A stretch of DNA of 64,000 nt from Thelephora terrestris (lineage: Eukaryota > Basidiomycota > Agaricomycetes > Thelephorales > Thelephoraceae), in contig WIUZ02000009.1 in NCBI GenBank assembly GCA_015956445.1, forward strand, positions 372,001-436,000. Reading direction: 5' to 3'. A program made the translations under genes and the position numbers. Below, in pieces: positions 46,566 through 57,934 of this stretch. The notes under the pieces are model-generated. The model was given only the letters and a program-made list of their open reading frames with translations, did no database searches and had not been told where the DNA came from. Position 1 is the stretch's first letter. Every line of letters starts with the position of its first letter.

Positions 46566-48362
46566 CTAGTTCTGCTGTCCGTCCTTCGTAAGAAGGGGGT
46601 GGATAAGCCCTGGGAAGGCAACTCGGCCAATCCTTAGGTACACGACGACTAAGATGACTTAGTAAGTAATCCATTGCTCCAGACGTCGAGTAAATGAACT
46701 CACTATAGAGAAGTAGATCTTTTGCTGAGATCTTTCTCTGCCCCGGGACCCAGAAATAGAGGCTCAGCCGCTCCTGCAGGTCCCTGATGGCCGATCTGCG
46801 CGCTTGCTCTACTCCCCGATGCTTTGCCTTCCCGGTCGAATCACCCGACCCGTTTGGCCCCCTGTTCGGGACGTGACCTTCTCTGAGCACGCGTCGTCCG
46901 TTTACCGGCGCCAGCTCACTCTCAAGCTCTTCCAGAACTGTAAAGAGCCAGGTATTGTCAGCATCAAACGTGTCTGCGAAGGCGGTGAGTGGTCTCTTGC
47001 CTTGGCGGTACACATCCACTTCGTTTTGTATCTCTCCACGTTTTGATCGGCGGAGCTCCTTCAGTATATGAACCAGATAATGTTCATATAGTCGGGACTC
47101 CCTTTTTTCCTCTTTTCCTGCTGCAGTCTGATCTGCGAGAGGCTATTGCCGCGTTTGTAAATTCATTAAATGACGGTCGCGATCGCGGTAAAAAAGAAAC
47201 TTACCGATCGGTGGAGATCTTCTTTAATGAATTTAATAATGTGGGCGAAAGCCGTCTCGGGATTTATAGACCTCCCGGCGGGTCTGAAGTAGTATGTATC
47301 GAGCAGCTCCCAGACGAAGCGGTCCTTTGTCTGTTCCCAGCTCGAGTCGATGGCTTCGGGAACGGGCTCGGGGGAACCGCGGGCCCGTTTGCCTTTATCG
47401 ATCCATGTTGTCTTTCCCCTTACTTTCGCCCCTTCTGATCGCTGGGGTCCGTGAGACGGAGCGATGGGAGAGGGAAAGTCAGTGTTTGGTGGTACACTGG
47501 GAACCTAAATTTGTCGCGATCAGTGAGGCAACCTTCAACGCGAAAAACGAAATGGCTTACCATTTGTGGAGTTGGTGCCATGTGTGTTTCCGTGTAGCGT
47601 GGTTGCCGGTACCTCCACACTATCGCGACTGCTGAGTACTCCTTTTGTCCATTAGCATCGGCCAGAAGATTCACTCACCGTCATCTGCAGTGGGCATTGC
47701 GTGAGGATGGGGAATACGGTCCGTGGCTCGAGCTTTGCCCTTGTCCACGGAAGCGGGGGGATGGACGTCTGTCCAATGGCTGGCCATGGATAGTCCAGCC
47801 AGTTGGGGCTCGAGTGCGCGGTATCTAGGGATATTGGCGGTCTGGAGCGAGGGGTCTTATAACATAGGTGAGTAAATTCTGCCTCAGTCGGGGGAGTAAC
47901 GAATACTTACTGTTGTTTGGATGGGAAGTGGGCGGGACTCGGGAAGGGGCGGTTGCCAGGTCGGCCACCGATGGTCTGGCGTACTCGACGGGCGCGTACG
48001 TGGATTGTTCGTTTGTGGCCAAACTGTCACTGTTCATGGCTAAGAGATCTTTCAGCGTCAGACCTTGACATCTGAAATCGATAACGCGACTCACCAGTGG
48101 CCCAGTTGTCATGCGCGCGATCTGCAAAAGTGGTGTGCGGATTCTCGAACCGACACCCCGCGTCCTCTAAGACGGTGTATCCTTGGTACCCGGTTTGGTC
48201 GGCGTACCCCTCGGTGGAGGGTTGACGGTACCAATCTTGGAAGTTGCTTGGGCCGGAGATCGGTTGGTTACCACCAACAAAAGAATACCCATCAAAGCAC
48301 TCTTCCTCGGAGGAAGAGTAGTTGAGGTTCATGCGGGTGAAGTTGTTATTGGAGTAAGACAT
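46566..48362 (-). CDS. Unrecognised protein, 488 aa, seven exons
   Basis: Exons 48362-48095, 48039-47911, 47855-47679, 47631-47561, 47504-47205, 47142-46704 and 46648-46566 join to 488 codons. I do not recognise a domain. The N-terminal half is Ser/Asn/Pro-rich and likely disordered. A conserved-looking block near WEQTKDRFVWELLDTYYFRP leads to a charged helical region (RLYEHYLVHILKELRRSKRGEI) and a second folded-looking segment (DADNTWLFTVLEELESELAP; DLQERLSLYFWVPGQRKIS). The introns have good donors (GTGAGT, GTAAGT) and branch sites (CTGAC, GCTAAT, ACTAAG) and are 47-62 nt. The start at 48362 was preferred to the in-frame ATG at 48479 because the TATA box (ATATATAAA, 48487-48479) abuts the latter. 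The exon 6 acceptor is the least certain. Confidence 0.65.
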
Positions 48363-48869
48363 CTTCAATATCGAAGTAGAGTGGGTTGTCTGGTAGCGTA
48401 GGATGGCGCAGAGAAATGCGAGATGCGCGGATGGGTGGGTTGGATTGTGGTACCCCTTCCTCGGCAGACTCTCTGACATTTATATATGCTGGACACGAGG
48501 GGGGGCTGTGCAGACCATATTTCTTTCAGCCTTTCGAAAGCTTTGATCGCTGCATTGCCACCGAAAACTCAACTCATCCATGGCCCCTTTGCCTCGTGCC
48601 TCGTTTGATCTCGAAATACTGCCGTGTTACGAGGTCCTTTCAAGAGGTGGCCGAGAGGCCACGTACGCCACCAGGGATCTGGAACATTGCTAGTATACCA
48701 AATTGGTTGCGGACGGGTCGAAGATCCCCACTACCCATTCTCCTTTCAGAGTAACGGGAGCGTGTGGGCCGTGCACTCGTCGTATTGATCGGCAAACAGA
48801 CGCCCAACGATTGCAAATCCGTCCCTAACTGGTATACTGTACACTACACTTGATCACGGCCGAAAACAG
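48363..48869. other. Upstream region of the unrecognised gene
   Basis: Contains the TATA box at 48479-48487. Nothing else was recognised. Confidence 0.4.
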
Positions 48870-49332
48870 TCAGGGCAAGAGCAGGAGCGGGGACGTCAGG
48901 GTATTTTTTTCACTGCCCTCGCTCGCGGAAATCGGAGCGTGCGGCGGAATACAAGGGGAAGGGGAGTCCTTTTGCGATTGGACCTTCAGTGATTTTGCTT
49001 GGACCGTGGTGGCCATGCCCCGAGAATCGGGTTTGTTGCTCGCTTGACCAGGGATCCCGCCCTTGCGCTGCGGGACCTTCACGTGTCCGAGGAAATAACC
49101 CAGCTCACTGCCATTTGGTTGGAAAAAAAGCTTAGAAGCACGTCCGCGAGGGTTGCGGGTGCATATGAGCTCGGGATCCGACTCGCGTATCGCATTCTTG
49201 AACCAATCCTCCTTTCGCCTTTCATCGACAGGCGAAAGACGTGGAAGAGTCACGGCCATATCGTTCTCATTGCGTAGCTTGGTGGCTGCAAGAGATATGG
49301 GATTAGCAGGGCATTCGTTTTTTGGGCGTACC
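48870..49332 (-). CDS. Tentative gene (3' part), unknown function
   Basis: A minus-strand frame 49285-48870 reads through RNENDMAVTLPRLSPVDERR, then KEDWFKNAIRESDPELICTR and LFFQPNGSELGYFLGHVKVP to a stop. It is preceded by a well-formed 46-nt intron (49331-49286: donor GTACGC, branch CTAAT, acceptor GCAG) and part of an upstream exon reading GGATVLIFDAGV. The 5' end of the gene could not be placed: all frames close shortly upstream, so another intron near 49390-49440 would be needed. No domain was recognised. It is transcribed divergently from the gene at 49581. Confidence 0.4.
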
Positions 49333-49580
49333 TACCCCCGCATCAAAGATCAACACGGTGGCACCGCCTTTCCGCCGCACGCTTCACTCTTAGGTGCCGG
49401 CAAGACACGCAGACACACTCTTTTTCCCTCCCTCTCACCACGCGTCTTCTTTGAATCTGTCTCAGTGCAGCAGTGAAAGAGAAGGTGCTGATGATTGAAC
49501 GTGTTTCCGGACCCTTTGTCCCGATGACGTATTTGTTTGGCAAAGGCCCGTGAAACAAACAGGCGTTTTAAGACTCTAAC

Positions 49581-50034
49581 ATGACACGTTTCGACGACGG
49601 CTCAGCAAACAGGTCCGCTCGGCCACCCATCGCCTTTGGCGTTTCAAAACTTTGGATCCCGCATGTATTATTGATTTGCTTCATCTACTACGTCTCGCTT
49701 TCTCCCCAGCAAGATGTGGGCCAAAACGCGTTTTGGACCTTTGGCGTGTATATCCGTGATCTCGTCGGAGGGAGGGTGGTGGATGCGGGGGTTGTGTTCA
49801 TGTGGGTAGCCCACCTGGTCGAGGCAGTTTACACCGCGATCCTTGCAAGGCGATATGAAACAACGTTGGTCGTCGGGGTGCGTTTCTTCCACTGAGCTTA
49901 GGACGGTTAAATTGACTGTGGCCCTAAATTGTTAGGTGTCGTATGTTCTCGCTACGCTCATATTCGGGGGAGCTGGGTGGCAAGAACTCTCAAACAGAGC
50001 TCAGAAGTCCTCAGCACGCAGCAAAGCAGCATGA
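49581..50034 (+). CDS. Small membrane protein, DUF4499/TMEM254-like, 131 aa
   Basis: Exons 49581-49877 and 49936-50034 give 131 codons. Three hydrophobic segments are visible: LWIPHVLLICFIYYVSL, a middle one around DAGVVFMWVAHLVEAVYTAILA, and VSYVLATLIFGGAGWQEL. The WVAHLVEAVY and FGGAGWQEL motifs fit the small DUF4499/TMEM254 family of membrane proteins of unknown function. The C-terminus is basic (RAQKSSARSKAA). The 58-nt intron is phase 0. The family call is from memory of its motifs. Confidence 0.75.
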
Positions 50035-50124
50035 CTTATGCCCTTACTGTCCCCACACGCGCGATTTCGGGGTTACGCCCCCCGTATTGTGTTATTAGGC
50101 TCTCGAATCTACGATTTATCTCGA
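50035..50124. other. Short spacer before the F-box duplication
   Basis: Unique sequence up to about 50124, where the tandem duplication begins. Confidence 0.4.
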
Positions 50125-50372
50125 AAACATTTGTGTGTAAGAGTCTCCTGAGGCCGGAAGGGGCCGTTCATGCCGATATTCACTCTTAGTGTGGACTACC
50201 GCTTTTTTACAACACTGTATGCGCTGTAACTGCAGGTAGGTGATGGAATTCACTGGAATCCCACCACATTAACCCCCTCTGCCCTTATTCGACGACCCAA
50301 CGCAAACGATATGCCATTTAAGAACCTTGTACATTACGCTGCAGAAAGTTGAGGGATAAACCTAGTATCAGG

Positions 50373-51956
50373 TCAAGATTCGTCACGTCTACGTGCTCGA
50401 AGGGAATTAAACACCCGTCTAGATCCAAACTCGATATCCCGGACATCCCCGTCTGTCGAAACATCTCCCCTGATTTCGACGTAGTCCACATATGGGGCCA
50501 AGAGTGAAGCAAGGTCCGGAGGCGCATTAGAGGGAGCCTCAATGACGAGCCTTTCCAAGCGGTTCCCTCTCCGGTCTCGCTCGGCACAGTAGTCCACCAA
50601 TTTCCCCATCACAGGTCCACCCAGCCTCTCTCCCTCCTGTTCCCCGCCAAACACGATCCGTGAGAGCTGTAAGTCCCGTAATACAGGACACAGATAGCTC
50701 CGGAGCAAATCCCGGATCGGAAAGTCCACATCGCCTTGTGATTGTTTGACCTTGAGCCTCCGGAGGGAACCCAAAGTGCCTAAAATATCGTGCCAGGGCC
50801 ATTGGCAAATCCTGTTGTCAGAATCCACGTCGGAAATGATGCTGAGTTCCTCCATAATTCCCATGGCCGCAACAAGGCGAAGGAATGGAAGCACGAAATC
50901 GTCGCAGCGGTGTCTATGAACCCACTTGCCCCAGGCGACCCTAAAAGCGAAGTTGGGGGCGGTGATGAGACAGGATGACGGAGAGTCTACCGCATACGTG
51001 CAGCAGTGGAGGTCGGTAAGGTGAGCAAGTCCATGGCGTTTTGGGAGGGCTAGCTCGAACACAAGTCGAATGGGTTCATTGGTGGGGTCGCAAAGGGAGA
51101 GATCGACAAGAATCCTGACGTTAGTGGAAACGGGAATATCGAGGTGGATCAGTATCCATCCAACGTCACATACATCCGTTTGCTCGATGTATAGTTGTTG
51201 TAGGTTATGAAGGTGCACGACGCGAGATGCCGGAGGGAGGGTGGTGGTGTGAAGGGGAAGCCGGGGACCTGCGTTTGCCACCGAGAGTATGGCGAGCTGA
51301 GGGCTCGATTCGAGGATCCCGAGGAGAATCTTCATCGGAGGATCGGAATCGATGTCCCACTGGTCGTGTAGGAACAACTCCACCAAGTTCCGGAAACGAC
51401 CTGGAACCCAAGGCGTTGCGACAAGTAACAACCTTAGACATCGGACAACGGATGGGACTGGAAAAGGCGCCCATTCAGAGAAACCCTCGAAACAGGTCAA
51501 CCAGCTACTGTCGAGCACGACGGCGATTGTGACATCCGCAAGGATGGGGAACACCGCGTGGAGCTCTCGTCTGATCTCCAGTAGACAACGTGCCGGGAGA
51601 TCGACAGCCAATTTACGAATGCGATGGTTGTGGAGGGAGAGCACCTCTTTGGCGGCTATGAGCTTTTCCGATGTCGGCGAAATAGGTGATGCCGATATAT
51701 CGACTTCGAGCGGCTGGTCGATGGAGCGTTGCAGGAGGGGGATAAGTGGGGTCGAGAAGTCGATTCTGCACCATAAAGAGGAAACGGAGGACGCGATATC
51801 TGCCCAGCGACGACATATCCGTAACAGGATCGTGGGGCTCGAGTGGGTTACGAGGTGTTCGAAGATGTTGGCAAGCAATTCGGGGGGCAGACGCGAGGCC
51901 GATGAGGACGGATAGACGTCCATCTGTTCGCAAGGGCTTGGATTTAGGGCCGCCAT
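50373..51956 (-). CDS. F-box protein 1, 527 aa
   Basis: A single-exon gene. An F-box lies near residues 20-65 (SRLPPELLANIFEHLVTHSSP, then LRICRRWADIASSVSSLWCRI). F-box proteins bind Skp1 and recruit substrates to SCF ubiquitin ligases. The remaining 460 residues have irregular Leu-rich stretches typical of the large basidiomycete F-box families (for example RCLRLLLVATPWV, LRRLKVKQSQGD, LERLVIEAPSNAPP). It ends RARRRDES, about 20 residues earlier than its duplicate. The start is the first in-frame ATG and precedes the F-box by the usual short leader. Confidence 0.85.
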   Translation of the reverse strand: MAALNPSPCEQMDVYPSSSASRLPPELLANIFEHLVTHSSPTILLRICRRWADIASSVSSLWCRIDFSTPLIPLLQRSIDQPLEVDISASPISPTSEKLIAAKEVLSLHNHRIRKLAVDLPARCLLEIRRELHAVFPILADVTIAVVLDSSWLTCFEGFSEWAPFPVPSVVRCLRLLLVATPWVPGRFRNLVELFLHDQWDIDSDPPMKILLGILESSPQLAILSVANAGPRLPLHTTTLPPASRVVHLHNLQQLYIEQTDVCDVGWILIHLDIPVSTNVRILVDLSLCDPTNEPIRLVFELALPKRHGLAHLTDLHCCTYAVDSPSSCLITAPNFAFRVAWGKWVHRHRCDDFVLPFLRLVAAMGIMEELSIISDVDSDNRICQWPWHDILGTLGSLRRLKVKQSQGDVDFPIRDLLRSYLCPVLRDLQLSRIVFGGEQEGERLGGPVMGKLVDYCAERDRRGNRLERLVIEAPSNAPPDLASLLAPYVDYVEIRGDVSTDGDVRDIEFGSRRVFNSLRARRRDES

Positions 51957-52450
51957 TATATCCTAACTCGAAGCACCGGTAAGCAGCCGTAGATGTTGCG
52001 CGAGTAAAGATTACCTGTTGAACGCACAGCGGCGGGATCTTGGGTGAGGAGCGCCGGAAAATCCCGATCGTTTCCCGCGATTAGTTCCCGCTGCGCTGCA
52101 TCCACTGCTGGTCCAAACTCGCTGGGAGCATGTACACAAGACAACACGCGTCGTAAAACATTAGTACTGAGCAACGTTACAATAACAATCAACGGAAGGC
52201 AAAGTGAAATTTTCCAAAAAGTGAAATTTTCCAACAAAAGTGTCTGGGTGTCGCACGATGAAAACGGGCAAGATCTAAACAGACGAGGGGGGAAATAAAG
52301 AAGCGAGAAAATCCCTTCATATGCAAGTGTTTTGCGTAAGAATCGTCAAGCGTGCGCGTGAGTCCCCGTCCACAAGAAGAAAACAAGAGGAGGAAAAGGG
52401 TCGTAAACAGTGAGAAGTTCCGGAAATGCGCGTGAGAGCTCGAGGTCGTC

Positions 52451-52484
52451 TCATGCCGCGGGTGTACAGCCTGCGATTGGCACG
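52451..52484 (-). pseudogene. Duplicated 3' tip of the glucanase gene
   Basis: These 34 bp are identical to 54944-54977 and contain the last 11 codons and stop of the GH5 glucanase (reading close to VPIAGCTPAA). They end abruptly at the unit boundary. Confidence 0.85.
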
Positions 52485-52673
52485 AAACCTTTGTGTGTAA
52501 GAGTCCCCTGAGGCCGGAAGGGACCGTTCATGCCGATATTCACTCTTAGTGTGGACTACCGCTTTTGTACGACACTATATGCGCTGTAACTGCAGGTAGG
52601 TGATGAGATTCGCTGGAGTTCCACCACATTAACTCTGCCCTTGTTCGACGACCCAACGCAAACGATATACCAT

Positions 52674-54203
52674 TTAAGAACCTTGAACGTTACGCTGCAG
52701 AAAGTTCGGGGTATTAGGTCGAGATTTGTCACGTCTACGTGCTCGGAGGGAATCAAACACCCGTCTAGATCCAAACTCGATATCCCCGACATCCCCGTCT
52801 CTCGAAACATCTTCCCTGGTTTCGACATGGTCCACATATGGGACCAAGAACGAAGCAAGGTCCGGAGGCGCATTAGAGGGAGCCTCGATGACGAGCCGTT
52901 CCAAGCGGTTCCCTCTCCGGTCTCGCTCTGCGCAGTAATCCACCAATTTCCCCATCACAGGTCCGCCCAGCCTCTCTCCCTCCTGTTCCCCGCCAAACAC
53001 GATCCGTGAGAGCTGCAAGTCCCGTAATGTAGGACACAGATAGCTCCGGAGCAAATCTCGGATTGGAAAGTCCACATCGTCTTGTAACTGTTTGACCTTG
53101 AGCCTCCGGAGGGAACCCAAAGTGCCTAAAATCTCGTTCCAGGGCCACTGGCAAATCCTGTCGTCCGAAACCACTTTCAAAATGATGCTGAGTTCCTCCA
53201 TAATTCCCATGGCCGTGACACGGCGAAGGAATGGAAGCATGAAATCTTCGCAGCGGTGTCTATGAACCCAATTTCCCCAGATGAACCTAAAAGCGAAGTT
53301 GGGGGCGGTGATGAGACAGGATGACGGAGAGTCTACTGTATACGTGCAGCAGTGGAGGTCGGTAAGGTGAGGAAGTTCCTGATGATCTGGGAGGGCTAGC
53401 TCGAACACAAGTCCAATGGGGACATTGGAAAGGGAGAGATCGACAAAAATTCTGACGTTCGCGGAAGCGGGGATATCGAGGTGGATTAGCATCCATCCAA
53501 CGTCACATGCATCCGTTTGTTCGATATATAGTTGTCGCAGGTTATGAAGGTGCACGACACGAGTTGCCGGAGGGAGGGTGGTGGTGTGAAGGGGAAGCCG
53601 GGGACCTGCGTTTGCCACCGAGAGTATGGCGAGCTGAGGGCTCGATTCGAGGATCCCGAGGAGAATCTCCGTCGAAGGATCGAAACCGATATACGACTGG
53701 TCGTGTAGGAACAACTCCACCAAGTTACAGAAACGACCTGGAACCCAGGGAGTTGCGACAAGTAATAGCCTTAGACACCGGACAACAGACGGGACTGGAG
53801 AAGGCGTCCATTCAGAGAAACCCGCGGAGTAGCTACCGTCAAGCACGACACCAATTGTGACATCTGCAAGGATGGGGAACGCCGCGTGGAGCTCTCGTCT
53901 GATCTCCAGTAGACAACGTGCCGGGAGATCGACAGCCAATTTACGAATGCGATGGTTGTGGAGGGAGAGCACCTCTTTGGCGGCTATGAGCTTTTCCGAT
54001 GTCGGCGAAATAGGTGATGCGGATATATCGACTTCGAGCGGCTGGTCGATGGAGCGTTGCAGGAGGGGGATAGGTGGGGTCGAAAAGTCGATTGGAAACG
54101 GTTGTTGAAAGATGTTGGCAAGCAATTCGGGGGGCAGGCGGGAGACCGATGAGGACGGATAGACGTCCATCTGTTCGCAAGAGCTTGGATTTGTGGCCTT
54201 CAT
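52674..54203 (-). CDS. F-box-family protein 2 with a deleted F-box, 509 aa
   Basis: A close paralogue of the 527-aa protein. It keeps SRLPPELLANIF but then jumps to IDFSTPPIPLL: about 30 residues covering the second half of the F-box are missing, so Skp1 binding is probably lost. The Leu-rich body is intact. The C-terminus is extended (KSRPNTPNFLQRNVQGS) because the stop used by copy 1 is changed by local substitutions. The frame is otherwise open, so the gene may be a recent pseudogene or may act without the SCF complex. Confidence 0.75.
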   Translation of the reverse strand: MKATNPSSCEQMDVYPSSSVSRLPPELLANIFQQPFPIDFSTPPIPLLQRSIDQPLEVDISASPISPTSEKLIAAKEVLSLHNHRIRKLAVDLPARCLLEIRRELHAAFPILADVTIGVVLDGSYSAGFSEWTPSPVPSVVRCLRLLLVATPWVPGRFCNLVELFLHDQSYIGFDPSTEILLGILESSPQLAILSVANAGPRLPLHTTTLPPATRVVHLHNLRQLYIEQTDACDVGWMLIHLDIPASANVRIFVDLSLSNVPIGLVFELALPDHQELPHLTDLHCCTYTVDSPSSCLITAPNFAFRFIWGNWVHRHRCEDFMLPFLRRVTAMGIMEELSIILKVVSDDRICQWPWNEILGTLGSLRRLKVKQLQDDVDFPIRDLLRSYLCPTLRDLQLSRIVFGGEQEGERLGGPVMGKLVDYCAERDRRGNRLERLVIEAPSNAPPDLASFLVPYVDHVETREDVSRDGDVGDIEFGSRRVFDSLRARRRDKSRPNTPNFLQRNVQGS

Positions 54204-54943
54204 TATATCCTAACTCGAAGCACCGGTAAGCAGCCGTAAATGTTGCGCGAGTAAAGATTACCTGTTGAACGCACAGCGGCGGGATCTTGGGCGAGGAGCG
54301 CCGGACAATGCCGATCGGCTCCCGTGATTGGTTTCCTCCGAGTCCAGCACTATGATAAGCAGCTCCTCCCCTGCTCTGTTCTGAATTCGAGGCTGGATTC
54401 CAGCCTACACTGTGACCTGAAATCGTCCTTACCGAGGCTCCTGCGCCTAGGGGTACACGCATTTCACTATGCCTACTATACGCCGTTGGGCCAGGGTGCT
54501 GGTCAAGCGATGGTGACCAAAGTTCAAGGGAAACACAACAAATGGCCCACAATCCACAAAACGGGTGATCCAAACTCGCTGGGAGCATGTATACAAGACA
54601 ACACGCGTCGTAAAAACGTTAGTACTGAGCAACGTTACGATAACAATTAACAAAGGGAAATTTTCCAAAAAAAAAAGTGTCTGGATATCGCACGATGAAA
54701 ACGGGCAAGATCTAAACAAACGAGGGCGGAAACAAAGAAGGGTAAAACTCCTTCGTATGCAAGTCGAAGGAGCTAAATTAATGTTCTCCAGGAAAGTGTC
54801 CCAATCTACCACCGTCAGCGAGGTGTGTGTTTTTCGTAAGAATCGTCAAGCATGAGTCCGCGTCCACAAGAAGAAGAAAAAACAAGAGAGGGAAAAGGTT
54901 CGTAAACAGTGAGAAGTTCCGGACGTGTGCGTGAGAGGCCGTA
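54204..54943. other. Intergenic region upstream of F-box copy 2
   Basis: About 54560-54900 is also present upstream of copy 1 (52110-52450); 54340-54560 is unique to this copy. No gene seen. Confidence 0.5.
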
Positions 54944-57554
54944 TCATGCCGCGGGTGTACAGCCTGCGATTGGCACGGGGAGTTGGGTGACAGGCCCCCA
55001 AGCGTTCGGATAAGCACACCCAGGCATAGGGGTGGGTGCAGGCAAGGTATCACCGGTGTCGTACCATCCGTCGATAGTCACCTTCGTGGCCGTGAAGGTC
55101 GGCGGTGGAAGCGTAGAAATTGATCCAGTGAGCGTATACTGTGGCAAGACGGACGGAACACCTCCACCCGAGATCGTGGCAGGTGGCCAAGGGTACGAAG
55201 CACTAACGGAAGCAGGGACATTTCCAGCGCCACCACCACCCGTTTGCCACGGAAGGTAGGTGCCATTGAATTCCCCAGTCACACCGAGCGCAGCGCACTT
55301 GCCTTGGGACTTGCGTGGGTCTGGGGAAATCCACCCGTTCTGCAGACCAAGTTGATAAGACCAGAGCGGGGCTCCTATCGACCCGTTCGCCATGGGCCCG
55401 ATCTAAAAAATAATCAGAGTTTTGACAGTCGGTGGAAAGGCGTGTTTTCTAACCTTCCAGGTCCAGAAGAAAGGATTCCCGAGAGCATCCATGCTAGCCA
55501 ACCCGAAGTTGAGTAACCCTGCTTTTGTGTTCTGGTCCCAATCCTGCCAGTCATTCCAGAATGCACAGTCTGGGTTCGCAGGGGTATAGGGCCCAGTTCC
55601 CTCCAAGAAAAAGCCACAGTCGTTTATACCGTTGCTGTATTCCCCGGAAATGGTGACGCCGAAGGCGGTTTGGCTGGGGAAAAGTTGATCAGGCTCGTAG
55701 TGAAGAGAGCGATAGGTTTATAGCGCCGTACCTGGTAGCTGTTGACCCCAACCACGACGTGCAAGCCAACGCCGGCCAAGTACCTCCCATCTGACCGTCT
55801 GGTGCTGCAACGTTAATGGGGGCTGTGTTGGCCTGGCCACCGAACGCGAAGTACGGGTGTGTGTCGAGGGCGACGCGATCAACATTGGGCAACGTGCCAG
55901 CCCAAATGCCGAGACCGCCAATGCCATCGCTAAGCGTGATGAACGCGCCCTTGCCTTCACCGGTTCCCGTGATCGCACGCATAACCTCGTAGGATTCTAG
56001 ATAACTGGCGATTGGGTGTTAACTGGGTCAGATGCCAATAATAGGACTACACGTACAAGGATGTCAGGGTGTCTTGTCCAATGTTGCCGACCAGGGCCTC
56101 GTTGATGATGCCAAACATAGGTATCACGTTAGCGTACTGCGGCTGGGTGAAGAATTCCGTGAAGATTCGGATGTAATTGACCATCCGTTGGGCGTTCGCG
56201 TATCCCATAGTACCGTACAAGAAGTTGTAGACGCCTTGCTTTCCAGAGTGGTTGAATCCTAAAAGCAGAGGTGTTGATGCCATCAACGTTCAATCAGATA
56301 AGATGTAGGGGCTCAAGCGCACCATTCTGAGAACCAGGAGCGGTATGTAGATCTACCACAACCCTGAGGCCGTACTTCCTCGCCCACTGGAAGGCACGCA
56401 GAATGTACGTCCAACTCGTGCGAGGGAGGAAAGGTTCCCCCTCCCACACGTCGATAGCCCAGTAGGGGATCGGCAGTCGGACCCAGTTAAGCCCTGCGCC
56501 GGCAATCTCGGCAAAATCTATTTCGGTCTGAACGTGAAACCGGACAAGGAAAGCGCGTGGATCAATGGAGGAAGAGAGGGTGAGGCGTTCGTCAAGAGTG
56601 TCTCACGAGGAGTCCAAGAATAAGTTGACATACCACGAACGTATCGTAATGCTGCTCCAGCTGATTGAGTCCGCCGCTTGCCGTGTCCGCAGCCATCAGT
56701 GTGCTCAGCGTCCACTCGTCGATGGCATCAGGGTATTTCTGGAAGAGCGCTGGAGAAATGAACGGCTCCAGCACAAACCAGCCTCCGATATTCACGCTGC
56801 AATGGACGGGAAGTGAGCCGAAATGGTTCCGAAAAAAACCGTGAGGGTGATAGCGGCGAAAGGGGTGACATCGCTTACCCGTAGAGCTGGTCGACTCCCC
56901 ATTGCCACGTCGTGTTTAGAGGGGGGGTCCACGAATTTGGCTGAGCGTTATCGTTGAATGGGTCTTTGGGATTCCAAACCCCTGAGATTCCAAGCTTAAG
57001 ATTAGCGCCGCGTTGAATTGGGAAGAACGGATTCGCGCACAAAAGCCACCGAACAGATTGTGATAAGTGAACTGCGTCCCGTTATCCGTCGTGACCGTCG
57101 AACCGTCTCCACCCGTGGTAAGAGTGTTGGGAGAGTTGGGGCTGCTCGTTGGAGAGGGATTGTTGCTCCCGTTGGGGTTTCCGGTACTCGTGTTGTTCTT
57201 GTGCTTGATAACGGTGAAGTAAACAGGTAGGATGACGGCAAGTACGATAACCGCAACGACGGCCGCCGCCGCGTATAAGAATATGGGCCGCTTGAAAAAA
57301 GATTTGCGAGGTTCCGGCTGACCGGCCGCGTTCTCCTCGAGACCCACATCGTAGACCTTTTCGGTTTCTGAAACCAAAGGTGCGTCGGCGGAGGGAGTGA
57401 GAGAATCTCGAGGAGATGTCCCAAGTGGTGTGAGGTTCGCCAGAGTAGGAGGCTGCGGGAGAGCATCGTCGCCCCCCTGTGTACCGTTCAGGGCATCATT
57501 CTCCGGCAATGGTGGGGTCGAGGGGACGCTGTCCTCTGGGACGGGGCTGGACAT
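54944..57554 (-). CDS. Membrane-anchored GH5 exo-beta-1,3-glucanase, 712 aa
   Basis: Hydrolyses or remodels cell-wall beta-1,3-glucan at the surface (EXG-type, GH5). Eight exons: 57554-57041, 56981-56879, 56796-56634, 56527-56323, 56258-56057, 56004-55732, 55673-55454 and 55402-54944. A Ser/Pro-rich cytosolic tail of about 90 residues precedes one signal-anchor segment (FLYAAAAVVAVIVLAVILPV), so it is a type II membrane protein; an Asn/Ser/Thr-rich stem follows. Catalytic-domain motifs: VNIGGWFVLEPF, GLNWVRLPIPYWA, VVVDLHTAPGSQNG, FGIINEAL (acid/base Glu), DTHPYFAFG and ISGEYSNG (nucleophile Glu). A Gly/Pro-rich tail of about 100 residues closes the protein. The acceptor of exon 6 was chosen to keep the YLESYEVMRAI helix in frame. 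Confidence 0.93.
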
Positions 57555-57934
57555 GAGGAAGGAAGATGGAGGGGGAGGGAGAGACAAGGAAAAGCGCAAC
57601 GCCCCGGGACCTTCCTATATCTGTGTCAGTATCACTCAGTCTACACGGGGATCTGAAGCTATCATAATCTTAGCCATGTCGAGTTAATGATCAATATTAC
57701 TTAATGATCGGCTCAATGTGTATCACAAAGCCTCGGTACCTTTGGCGTCCAAGCTTCGCATATCTGCCGCGAGGAACGGCATCGCCATAAGCCATCGAAC
57801 CGCAGATAACAATGGCTTGCTCGGAGGAATTGTGCAATGTAATACATCAGATCCGTATCAACTTCCCAACTGAAAGGCAGCCATACATTTACACGTGTAA
57901 ACAGGAACGAACCCAAAGAGAGTAGAGGAGAGGC

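Larger units (their letters stand above)
50125..52484. repeat. F-box duplication, unit 1
   Basis: A head-to-tail copy of 52485-54977: it starts in a segment reading TTTGTGTGTAAGAGTC and ends in a 34-bp copy of the 3' end of the glucanase gene. The arms are highly similar across the gene and more diverged in the flanks. Confidence 0.8.
52485..54977. repeat. F-box duplication, unit 2
   Basis: The right-hand copy; its right end runs into the intact glucanase gene, so this is the ancestral position and unit 1 the derived copy. Confidence 0.75.
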
